Source of the DNA: a bacterium
Lineage (GTDB): Bacteria; UBA10199; 2-02-FULL-44-16; JAAZCA01
Direction: 5' to 3'
Length of the DNA: 20,579 bases
NCBI GenBank assembly: GCA_041648665.1
Contig: JBAZOP010000052.1
Span: forward strand, 1 to 20,579
The notes under the pieces were generated by a model that saw nothing but the letters and a program-made list of their open reading frames with translations, searched no databases and was not told where the DNA came from. Both the position numbers and the translations under genes were made by a program. The first letter of the stretch is position 1. Each line of letters starts with the position of its first letter. This document shows positions 14,476 to 20,579 of this stretch, piece after piece.

Positions 14476-14499
14476 GGCCAAGGGGAACAAGGAATTTCT
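14476..14499 (+). repeat. right copy of the 24-base direct repeat (putative attachment core)
   Basis: It is identical to 9865-9888 over 24 bases, with mismatches on both flanks. It begins 19 bases after the stop of the third RCC1 gene. It keeps the tlyA reading (AKGNKEFL) and continues into a second tlyA-like 3' end. Confidence 0.8.
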
Positions 14500-14527
14500 G
14501 GTCCTGTTCAGAAAACCGCAGATATAG
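14476..14527 (+). pseudogene. displaced 3'-terminal fragment of tlyA
   Basis: Read in the tlyA frame this encodes AKGNKEFLVLFRKPQI and stops at TAG 14525-14527. The corresponding end of the complete tlyA is AKGNKEFLIYFKKPLGQ and a further tail. After the shared 24 bases the two DNA stretches differ at many, mostly conservative or synonymous, positions (TTCAAGAAGCC versus TTCAGAAAACC), so they are homologous but diverged. The fragment has no start or upstream tlyA sequence. It is probably the native tlyA 3' end, cut off by insertion of the RCC1 block. It stops 20 bases from the convergent patatin gene. Confidence 0.75.
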
Positions 14528-14547
14528 CGCAGAGAAGCATCCGAGAC

Positions 14548-15546
14548 CTAAACGCCCTTCGGGCGGCGAGCGGCAAAGCTGATTCCAGGCAGCAGGGCGC
14601 GCATCGCTGCCTCGCCGGCCGCGATCGCCTGTCTTCCCTTGTGGAAGTCCAGTATTTCGATCCCCGCAAGCGCGGGTTTCACCACCATCAGGTCGCCGGC
14701 CTCCCGGATGCTTATCTCCGAGAGCCTGCGTTCATATATGGAGATCGTGGAAAGTATGATCTCCAGTATCGGCGGCGTCAGCCTCCTGTTGTCCCTGGCC
14801 TTTTCGTAGCTCGTCACTATCCGCCTGAGGGAGTTGCGCAGCCAGTCCTCGCCCTCGTCGTCCTCTATCTCGGTGAGCTCCTTCTCCAGCTTGAGCTCGG
14901 AGCTGCCGTTGGATGTGCAGGCGAGGCCGGTGTTGTCCGGGAGCGAAAGATTTTTTTCCACTTGGCGGTTGACCCTCACCGCGATGACGAACTCCGCGCC
15001 CAGCTCGAACGCGAGCCCCAGGGGCAGGGGATCCGACACTCCGCCGTCCACGAGTATGCGGTTGCCGCAGATCGCCGGCGTGAATACTCCGGGTATGGAT
15101 ATCGACGCCCTTATGCTTTCGAGGAGGTCCCCGGCCTTGAACACGATCCGCTCGCCCGAATACAGGTCGGTGGCCACGCAGGCGAAGCGGGGGGAGAGCC
15201 CTTCGATCGACCTGCCGGCTACATAGGGTTCCAGGAGCTTCTTCACCCGCTTGCCGTCTATCAGCCCGCCGCGCTTGAATGTGGGCAGGAAGAGCTTGGC
15301 CATCTCCGTGATCGAGAATCTCGCCGCAAGTTCCTCCAGCGCCTCGATCGTCGTGCCCGCGGCGTAGAGCCCGCCGATCAGTGCGCCTGCCGAGGCGCCG
15401 GCGATGCAGTGCAGCCGGATGCCCTCCTGCTCAAGCACCTTGAGCACGCCGACGTGGGCGAAGCCGCGCGCCCCGCCGGAACCGAGCACGAGCCCCACCT
15501 TGGTCCCGCTCCCCAGGAGACGCTTCAGCCGCGCGATGAATGACAT
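14548..15546 (-). CDS. patatin-like phospholipase (RssA/NTE-type)
   Basis: The 332-residue protein has the patatin catalytic set in order: oxyanion-hole loop GSGGARGFAH (22-31), nucleophile motif GASAG with Ser52 (50-54), and the dyad Asp167 in DGGVSDPLPLG. It is expected to hydrolyse acyl esters of phospholipids or lysophospholipids. There is no clear signal peptide (MSFIARLKRLLGSGTKVG) and no transmembrane segment, so it is probably cytoplasmic or peripheral, like RssA. A charged insert ending ELTEIEDDEGEDW, followed by a C-terminal helical region (TISIYERRLSEISI), resembles other bacterial NTE-type members. The start at 15546 follows AAAGGGG. The open frame continues upstream but has no homology and overlaps the divergent ACT gene. 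It converges on the displaced tlyA fragment. Confidence 0.88.
   Translation of the reverse strand: MSFIARLKRLLGSGTKVGLVLGSGGARGFAHVGVLKVLEQEGIRLHCIAGASAGALIGGLYAAGTTIEALEELAARFSITEMAKLFLPTFKRGGLIDGKRVKKLLEPYVAGRSIEGLSPRFACVATDLYSGERIVFKAGDLLESIRASISIPGVFTPAICGNRILVDGGVSDPLPLGLAFELGAEFVIAVRVNRQVEKNLSLPDNTGLACTSNGSSELKLEKELTEIEDDEGEDWLRNSLRRIVTSYEKARDNRRLTPPILEIILSTISIYERRLSEISIREAGDLMVVKPALAGIEILDFHKGRQAIAAGEAAMRALLPGISFAARRPKGV
14553..14565 (-). terminator. weak terminator-like hairpin at the end of the patatin gene
   Basis: On the minus strand CGCCC-GAA-GGGCG forms a 5-base stem with a tight loop, overlapping the last codons of the gene. It is followed by TTTAG, where the stop codon lies. 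The T-run is only three bases, so termination would be weak. It may simply be coding sequence. Confidence 0.35.
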
Positions 15547-15699
15547 ATCGGGCACCCCTTTCCTTGACTCTACATGGTTCAGCAGGCCCGGTGCAAGGCG
15601 AACGGGACGAAAGGCCTCGGCCGCGGGCTGCGGGATTTTGGCCTTGTGATAGCTCCGCATAGTTGGTACGAATGCGCCGGTACAACACAAGGAGATCAT

Positions 15700-16098
15700 A
15701 TGACCCGCATATTCAAGTCCAACGAGCTGATCGTGAAGTGCAACGACAAACCCGGCCTGCTCGCGAAGGTGACCGCTCCTCTCGCAGAGGCGCGCATCAA
15801 CCTCAACGCGATCTGCGCTTACAGGATGGATGGCGCGGCCCAGTTTCACATCCTCACCTCCGACAACAAGACCGCGAAGCAGTTCCTGGGCAAGGCTGGC
15901 TTTGAGGCGAAGGATCGCGAGGTGATCGTGCTCGAAACCGAGAACGAGTCGGGCACGCTGGCTCGGGCGGCTCAGCAGCTGGCGCAGGCGGGCGTGGACC
16001 TGGACTACTGCTATGCGACAGCTGGCAACAGCCCGGGCACGACCTGGATCGTCTTCTCCACGGAGTCCATAGAGCGGGCGATGAACGTGATTCCCTGA
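15700..16098 (+). CDS. tandem ACT-domain protein
   Basis: The 132-residue product consists of two ACT domains and nothing else. ACT 1 spans about 8-66 (ELIVKCNDKPGLLAKVTAPL, then ARINLNAICAYRMDG). ACT 2 spans about 72-131 (VIVLETENESGTLARAAQQL, then AGVDLDYCYATAG). The 'D/N-x-P/S-G-x-L' turn before the first helix is present in both, as KPG and ESG. ACT domains bind amino acids or other small ligands, and stand-alone pairs are usually presumed regulatory. No target can be named from the neighbours. AAGGAG at 15689-15694 is 5 bases from ATG 15700, which decides the start against an earlier in-frame one at 15574. A weak promoter candidate, TTGTGA (15644-15649) with 17-base spacing to TACGAA (15667-15672), lies in the gap from the divergent patatin gene. 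Confidence 0.85.
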   Translation: MTRIFKSNELIVKCNDKPGLLAKVTAPLAEARINLNAICAYRMDGAAQFHILTSDNKTAKQFLGKAGFEAKDREVIVLETENESGTLARAAQQLAQAGVDLDYCYATAGNSPGTTWIVFSTESIERAMNVIP

Positions 16099-16100
16099 TC

Positions 16101-16130
16101 TTGCATTCCCGCGCGCCGATGCTATATAGT
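16101..16130 (+). promoter_or_regulatory. putative sigma-70-type promoter of the TPR-lipoprotein operon
   Basis: TTGCAT (16101-16106) and TATAGT (16125-16130, five of six matches to the -10 consensus) are 18 bases apart. An overlapping TATATA at 16123 gives a 16-base spacing. This AT-rich box stands out from a GC-rich spacer. It lies between the ACT stop (16098) and the TTG start at 16162, giving a short leader. Confidence 0.55.
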
Positions 16131-16161
16131 TCCCTGAAATTTTTAGGTATTTGGGGGATTC

Positions 16162-17814
16162 TTGGGCTTTCATCGAACAATAAGCATCCTTGCCGCGGTC
16201 TCGCTGGCGATATTTTTTGCAGGCTGTTCCGGCAAGGAGGGGCCGAAGGCCCACAGGCTTGCGGAGAAGAACAAGACCATAAAGCTTGAGGGCAAAGAAA
16301 AAGAGGACCCGTATCTCTCGTTCATCAAGGCGAACCTCCTCTCCATGGAGGACGAGCCGAAGAAATCCACATCTGAAATCAAGAAGCTGATCCAGCAGGA
16401 GCCCAAGATAGCGTATCACCACTATCTCCTCGCGCAGAACTACGCGACCGAGGGGTTGCTGCCGCAGGCGATATCCTCATGCCAGGCCGCCATCGAGCTG
16501 GACCCGTCGCTCCTGGAGGCGAGGCTTTTTCTGGGCAAGCTCTATCTCGCGAAGGAGTCGTACGCGCAGGCGGTGAAGGAGCTGCGCGACGTGATCCGCC
16601 GCGACCCGTCCATCGAAGAGGCGTACATACAGCTAGGCCGCGCGCATCTCGGCCAGAAGGATTACGCGGCTGCGATAAAGGCGATGCAGAGCCTTTTGCG
16701 CGTGAACCCGGACTCGTCGATAGCCTACTATTACATAGGCTCGATCTACGAGCAGAATCTCAAACAGTCCGACAAGGCGATCGCGGCCTTCAAAGCTGCG
16801 CTCGAGATCGAGCCGAACAACGTCACCATCCATCATGCGGTCGCGGAGATCTACCTCGCGAAAAAACAGCTCGCGAAGGCGCTGGAGAAGTACGAGGAGA
16901 TCGCGCGCATGGAGCCGGAGGACATCTCCACCCAGCTCAGGATCGCGCTGATCCACTATGAGATGAAGCAGTACGACAAGGCCATCGAGGTCTTCGAACG
17001 CATCCTCGCGAGCAATCCCGAAGCGGACAAGATCCTCTTCTACCTGGGGATGCTGCACGAGAGCGTCGATGCGCCGGAGAAGGCGATGGAGAGGTTCGCC
17101 GAGGTCCCCCCGAACTCGACCTACTACAGGGACGCGCGTCTGCACCTTGCCTCGCTCCTTCGGGAGGCGGGCCGCAGCGAAGAGGCGATCATAGCGATGA
17201 GGGAGGCGGCGGCCGCCAAGCCCAAGACCCCTGAATTTCACGAGCTGCTCGCCGCGCTCTTGGAGGAGCAGGGGGATCTGCCGGGCGCGCTGCTCGTGGT
17301 CGAGGAGGCGAGGCGCATCAACTCCAAGAACGAGCACCTGGCGTTCATGCAGGGGATACTCTACGAGAGGCAGGGAAACCGCGGCAAGGCCGTGGAGGCC
17401 ATGCAGGACGTCCTCAAGATCAACCCGCAGAACGCGAGCGCGATGAACTACATAGGCTACACGTACGCCGACTCGGGGGAGCGTTTGTCCGAGGCGCTGG
17501 AGTACGTGCAGAAGGCGCTCCTGCTCAGGCCGGACGACGGCTACATCATGGACAGCCTGGGCTGGGTCTATTTCAAGATGGGGGATTCAGAGAAGGCGCT
17601 CAAGTATCTCATGAAGGCCGACAAACTCGTCCCCGGGGAGCCGACCATCCTCTATCACATCGGCGAGGCGCTGCTGAGCCAGGGCAAAGCGAACGAGGCC
17701 ATAAACTATCTGAGGCGTTCGCTCGATGCCGGCGAAAAGAGGGAGAGCCCGGACAAGAGGGAGATCGAAAAAGTCCGCAGCAGGATCGAAGAGCTCAAGG
17801 GCAGCGCGAGATGA
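16162..17814 (+). CDS. TPR-repeat lipoprotein
   Basis: The 550-residue product begins with a lipoprotein signal (MGFHRTISILAAVSLAIFFA, then GC with Cys22). A charged stretch (about 25-80) is followed by about 13 tetratricopeptide repeats to residue 530, for example AYHHYLLAQNYATEGLLPQA and ARLFLGKLYLAKESYAQAV. Repeats 11 and 12 carry NYIGYTYAD and DSLGWVYFKMGD, a pair often seen in proteobacterial TPR lipoproteins. It is probably an envelope scaffold for protein-protein contacts; the partner is unknown. The start is TTG 16162 with GGGGGA at 16153-16158. An in-frame stop at 16144 leaves no room for a longer form, and no in-frame ATG or GTG precedes the signal. The stop overlaps the next gene's ATG by 4 bases (ATGA), so they are coupled. 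Confidence 0.85.
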   Translation: MGFHRTISILAAVSLAIFFAGCSGKEGPKAHRLAEKNKTIKLEGKEKEDPYLSFIKANLLSMEDEPKKSTSEIKKLIQQEPKIAYHHYLLAQNYATEGLLPQAISSCQAAIELDPSLLEARLFLGKLYLAKESYAQAVKELRDVIRRDPSIEEAYIQLGRAHLGQKDYAAAIKAMQSLLRVNPDSSIAYYYIGSIYEQNLKQSDKAIAAFKAALEIEPNNVTIHHAVAEIYLAKKQLAKALEKYEEIARMEPEDISTQLRIALIHYEMKQYDKAIEVFERILASNPEADKILFYLGMLHESVDAPEKAMERFAEVPPNSTYYRDARLHLASLLREAGRSEEAIIAMREAAAAKPKTPEFHELLAALLEEQGDLPGALLVVEEARRINSKNEHLAFMQGILYERQGNRGKAVEAMQDVLKINPQNASAMNYIGYTYADSGERLSEALEYVQKALLLRPDDGYIMDSLGWVYFKMGDSEKALKYLMKADKLVPGEPTILYHIGEALLSQGKANEAINYLRRSLDAGEKRESPDKREIEKVRSRIEELKGSAR

Positions 17815-18596
17815 AGAAATATCTTGTCGCAATCTGTGTTCTCTCGGTTGCGCTTGCCGGATGCGCGAAGGGCGGAGCGAAGAGCGCCGTCCGGATGACC
17901 GGTGAGCGGACCCGCGCCGCAACCGAGCTTGCGCAGAGGCTTCGCGACTTCGAGTCGGCCACCGCGAAGATCAAGGCGCTGGTCTCCCTCAGCATCGATT
18001 CCGAGGAGCGCAATTTGAGGAGCGATGCCGCGGTCCTCATCGAGAGGCCGAACCGCATCAGGATCGATGTCATGGACTCGCTGGCCGACGTATGGGCGCA
18101 GGCGGGCAGCGACGGCGACACGGTATGGCTCTACGTACCCGGCAAGAAGAAGCTCTATGAAGGTCGCGCCACGGCGGGCAACATGAGCAGGCTCGTCTCC
18201 TTTTATCTTACGCCCTCCGATCTCATAGCGCTCGTGGCCGGCTCGCCGCCGATGGCGGAAGGCGAAGAACTTGAAGAGGCCGGCGCGGGCAAGGAGAGGC
18301 ACTTCGTCTTTGCTCAAAGCGGCCTGCGCTGCTGGCTCGATAAGGGAGTCAAGGGCAGGGTCTCGCGCTGCGAGAAGGTCTCGGACAGCGGAGGGCTCGA
18401 CTACGAGATAACCTTCGCAGATTACAGGGCAAAGGGCGGAGCAGCCTTCCCCCATTCCATCGATGCGAAATTTCCGGGGCGAGGTGCCGGCCTTTCGATA
18501 CGATACCGCGAAGTGGAGGTCGGCGGCCTGATGGACCCCGAATCGTTCGAACCCCCCAAGGTGCGCGGCGTCAGCACGCACAGGTACAAGAGATGA
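17811..18596 (+). CDS. LolA/LolB-fold (DUF4292-like) lipoprotein
   Basis: The 261-residue protein has a clear lipoprotein signal (MKKYLVAICVLSVALAGC, Cys18). The mature part runs through LAQRLRDFESATAKIKALVS, then RSDAAVLIERPNRIRIDVMD, then DTVWLYVPGKKKLYEGRA. This order of 'helix, strands with RPxRIRIDV, then short strand with xWLYxPxxKxLYEG' resembles the LolA/LolB half-barrel and the DUF4292 family. A role in carrying or binding lipid or lipoprotein in the periplasm is therefore plausible but not shown. It overlaps the TPR gene before it and the peptide-binding protein after it by 4 bases each. No catalytic motif is visible. Confidence 0.7.
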   Translation: MKKYLVAICVLSVALAGCAKGGAKSAVRMTGERTRAATELAQRLRDFESATAKIKALVSLSIDSEERNLRSDAAVLIERPNRIRIDVMDSLADVWAQAGSDGDTVWLYVPGKKKLYEGRATAGNMSRLVSFYLTPSDLIALVAGSPPMAEGEELEEAGAGKERHFVFAQSGLRCWLDKGVKGRVSRCEKVSDSGGLDYEITFADYRAKGGAAFPHSIDAKFPGRGAGLSIRYREVEVGGLMDPESFEPPKVRGVSTHRYKR

Positions 18597-20191
18597 GCTT
18601 TTTGCGCTACATCCTCATCGTCGTCGTGCTCGCGGCGACTCTGCCGCTTGCATCGTGCAAGGGGATCGTCGAGCGCAGCCCCGGGCGTCTGGTGCAGACG
18701 CTTCCCTCCGATCCGCCGACGCTCAACCCCATCGTCGCAAGCGACAGCACGTCCGGTGAGGTGACGGGTTATATCTACGAATCGCTTCTGGACAGGGACA
18801 ACTCGACCTTGGAACTCAAACCCAGGCTCGCCGACTCCTGGGAGGTCTCCGCGGACCACCTCTCCTATACGATGAGGCTGAGGCAGGGGGTGCGCTGGCA
18901 CGACGGGAAACCCTTCACTGCGGACGACGTGGTCTACACGTTCGAGAGGATGATGGACCCCAAGGTGGACGCGGCGAACCTGCGCAACTACTTCAAGGAC
19001 GTGAAGGGGGTCGAGAAGCTGGACGACTTCACCGTGCGCGTGATCTACAGGGAGCCCTACTTCAAGGCGCTGGAGATCATAAGCGGCGCGACGATCATCC
19101 CGAAACACATCTTCGACGACGGCGCCGACTTCAATTCGCATCCGGCCGGCCGCAGGCCGATCGGCACCGGCCCCTATCGCTTTGAGGAGTGGAAGAGCGG
19201 CCGCTCGATAAGGCTCACGAGGAACGAGGACTACTGGGGGCAAAAGCCCGATATCTCCGGGATCGACTACAAGGTGGTGCCCGACAGCACGGTCAGGTTC
19301 CAGCTCCTCAAGAAACAGGCGACCGACCTGGAGACTCTCAGGCCGATACAGTGGGCGAGGCAGACCGAAGGGAAGAAGTTCGAGGCCGATTTCGCCAAGT
19401 ATCGCTACTGGCTTCCTAATTATTCTTACATCGGCTGGAATATGCAGAGCCCCCTCTTCTCCGACAAGCGCGTGAGGCGGGCGATGACCATGCTCGTCAA
19501 CCGCGAGCAGTTGCTCAAGGAGATACTGCTGGGCCAGGGGGAGATTGTGACCAGCGGCTTCTACAAGTTCGGTCCGCAGTATGACAAATCGATCGAGCCG
19601 CTGCCGTACGACCCCGCAGCCGCGAAGGAGCTCCTCGCCGAGGCCGGCTGGTCGGACCACGACGGGGACGGGGTCATCGACAAGGACGGGATGCCGTTCA
19701 AGTTCACGCTGCTCGCCGGCGCAGGCAGCGTATTCGCCCGCAGCGTGGGCCTCATCATGAGGGAGGACATGTCGCGCGCGGGCATAGAGATGGAGATACG
19801 CCAGCTCGAGTGGGCGACGATGCTCAAGCTGCTCGCCGACCGCAGCTTCGAGGCGACGCTGCTCGCGTGGTCTCTGCCGATCACGCAGGACCCCTACCAG
19901 GTCTGGCATTCCTCGCAGTCGGACAAGGGCTCCAACGCCGTGGGTTTTGCGAACAAGAGGGCCGACGAAATATTGGAAGCTGCGCGCAGGGAGTTCGACG
20001 ACTCGAAGAGGAACGCGATGTACACGGAGCTGCAGAGGATAATCTTCGAGGAGCAGCCCTACACCTTTCTCTTCATCAACCCGTCGCTCGTCGCGGTGTC
20101 GAAGCGGTTCGGGGACGTGAAGGAATACAGACTGGGGCTCGATCCCAGGGAGTGGAGCTTGAAGCCTTGGACCAGGCTGATACAGTGGTGA
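18593..20191 (+). CDS. ABC transporter substrate-binding lipoprotein, family 5 (oligopeptide/dipeptide type)
   Basis: The 532-residue protein has a lipoprotein signal (LPLASC, Cys22). The family 5 solute-binding fold follows: LVQTLPSDPPTLNPI, RLADSWEVSADHLSYTMRLR, GVRWHDGKPFTADDVVYTFE (the family signature), RRPIGTGPYRFEEW, and ALLAWS-like ATLLAWSLPITQDPYQVWHS near the end. An acidic loop, DHDGDGVIDKDG (about 355-366), is a feature of many members. It would capture peptides, or related solutes such as opines or nickel chelates, and pass them to the permease whose gene starts 4 bases downstream. It starts at ATG 18593 in a 4-base overlap with the LolA-like gene. Substrate specificity cannot be read from the sequence. 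Confidence 0.93.
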   Translation: MSFLRYILIVVVLAATLPLASCKGIVERSPGRLVQTLPSDPPTLNPIVASDSTSGEVTGYIYESLLDRDNSTLELKPRLADSWEVSADHLSYTMRLRQGVRWHDGKPFTADDVVYTFERMMDPKVDAANLRNYFKDVKGVEKLDDFTVRVIYREPYFKALEIISGATIIPKHIFDDGADFNSHPAGRRPIGTGPYRFEEWKSGRSIRLTRNEDYWGQKPDISGIDYKVVPDSTVRFQLLKKQATDLETLRPIQWARQTEGKKFEADFAKYRYWLPNYSYIGWNMQSPLFSDKRVRRAMTMLVNREQLLKEILLGQGEIVTSGFYKFGPQYDKSIEPLPYDPAAAKELLAEAGWSDHDGDGVIDKDGMPFKFTLLAGAGSVFARSVGLIMREDMSRAGIEMEIRQLEWATMLKLLADRSFEATLLAWSLPITQDPYQVWHSSQSDKGSNAVGFANKRADEILEAARREFDDSKRNAMYTELQRIIFEEQPYTFLFINPSLVAVSKRFGDVKEYRLGLDPREWSLKPWTRLIQW

Positions 20192-20195
20192 GAGA

Positions 20196-20579
20196 ATGTT
20201 CAAATATGCGATAAAGAGATTGCTCCTCATGATACCCACGCTCCTGGGCATCATGGTCATCACGTTCGCCGTGGTGCACATGGCCCCGGGCGATCCGGCC
20301 TCCCTCAAGGCGCAGACCGCGACGGAGATGCTCGCCTCCGAGGGGATGACGCGCGAGATCGTGGAGAAGACGCGCGAGCTCTACGGCCTCGACAAGCCGC
20401 TGCACGTGCAGTTCCTCCTCTGGGCGAAGAGGGTCGTCACGCTCGACTTCGGCGAATCATATCGCGATCACAGGCCCGTGATCGCCAAGATCGGCGAGGC
20501 GCTGCCGATCACGTTGGCGCTCAACATCATCACCATACTGGTGATCTATCTCATCTCCGTGCCGATAGGCGCGTACTCG
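20196..20579 (+). CDS. ABC transporter permease, DppB/OppB type (3' end missing)
   Basis: The first 128 codons of the gene are present, open to the window end. The translation starts MFKYAIKRLLLMIPTLLGIM and continues VITFAVVHMAPGDPA, the classic first transmembrane segment and 'H-x-x-P-G-D-P' motif of this permease family. TRELYGLDKPLHVQFLLWAK and then LDFGESYRDHRPVIAKI follow, also canonical, before the second membrane segment begins (ALNIITILVIYLISVPIGAY). It lies 4 bases after the binding-protein stop, so it is part of the same transport operon. A DppC-type permease and two ATPases are expected downstream, outside the window. Confidence 0.93.
   Translation, partial: MFKYAIKRLLLMIPTLLGIMVITFAVVHMAPGDPASLKAQTATEMLASEGMTREIVEKTRELYGLDKPLHVQFLLWAKRVVTLDFGESYRDHRPVIAKIGEALPITLALNIITILVIYLISVPIGAYS

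Larger units (their letters stand above)
9865..14499. mobile_element. putative integrated element carrying three RCC1-propeller lipoproteins, inserted in the 3' end of tlyA
   Basis: The block is bounded by exact 24-base direct repeats (9865-9888 and 14476-14499). Both copies sit at the same place in tlyA coding sequence. The left one continues into the current tlyA 3' end, the right one into an alternative 3' end that stops at 14527. This is the arrangement left by elements that recombine within the end of a gene and restore its frame. The interval holds the tlyA terminator and three paralogous lipoprotein genes. No integrase, transposase or excisionase is encoded, so it would be a cargo-only remnant, an element mobilised in trans, or the product of homologous recombination with a foreign tlyA locus. 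The RCC1 propeller coding regions also look more AT-rich and use more T-ending codons than the neighbours. The direct repeats are seen; the mobility is inferred. Confidence 0.55.

Noticed and set aside
16101..16289. Small plus-strand open frame starting MHSRAPMLYSS
   Set aside because: It overlaps the promoter and the TPR signal-peptide coding region in another frame and has no ribosome-binding site.
15547..16422. Upstream extension of the patatin reading frame
   Set aside because: It is antisense to the ACT gene and part of the TPR gene and has no homology. The patatin domain begins right after the start at 15546.
18422..20308. 628-codon minus-strand open frame
   Set aside because: It is a reverse-frame shadow of the peptide-binding protein, with an Arg/His/Leu-rich translation and no domain.

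Overview
The window is GC-rich, densely packed DNA from a Gram-negative bacterium. It has a TolC/RND efflux system, several lipobox lipoproteins, and Cys-rich 'TEGETQ-C-C' heads joined to Asp/Thr-rich linkers. That last combination is typical of myxobacteria and other former Deltaproteobacteria. The lineage is an inference from protein style; no rRNA or tRNA gene is visible, and no gap between genes exceeds about 160 bases.

Layout. (1) 1-3858, plus strand: the 3' part of a TolC-family outer-membrane channel gene, overlapping a complete RND efflux pump gene. (2) 3870-7979, minus strand: a run reading DUF4190-type membrane protein, rsmD, coaD, class I aminotransferase, then a long class II aldolase, with 4-bp overlaps at rsmD/coaD and coaD/aminotransferase. 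(3) 8142-9153, plus: a secreted protein with a C-terminal SHOCT-like segment and its own terminator. (4) 9176-9949, plus: tlyA. (5) 10064-14456, plus: three tandem paralogous lipoproteins, each with a Cys-rich head, an Asp/Thr repeat linker and a seven-repeat RCC1-type beta-propeller. (6) 14548-15546, minus: a patatin-like phospholipase. (7) 15700-20579, plus: a tandem-ACT protein, then a promoter and an overlapping run of a TPR lipoprotein, a LolA/DUF4292-like lipoprotein, a family 5 peptide-binding lipoprotein and the start of its DppB/OppB-type permease.

The most interesting feature is how the RCC1 cluster sits. A 24-base direct repeat lies in the last codons of tlyA (9865-9888) and again just after the third RCC1 gene (14476-14499). 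The second copy runs on, in frame with the tlyA reading, through a diverged second version of the tlyA 3' end to a stop at 14527. This is the footprint expected of an element that entered the 3' end of tlyA, supplied a replacement 3' end and displaced the original one. No integrase is present in the 4.6-kb interval. The cargo would be the three surface propeller lipoproteins and nothing else.

The rest is mostly housekeeping: rRNA methylation, coenzyme A synthesis, amino-acid and sugar-phosphate metabolism, efflux, and peptide import. The three RCC1 proteins appear to be one envelope or extracellular set made by gene duplication. Their repeated linkers and similar leaders give scope for recombination and length variation.
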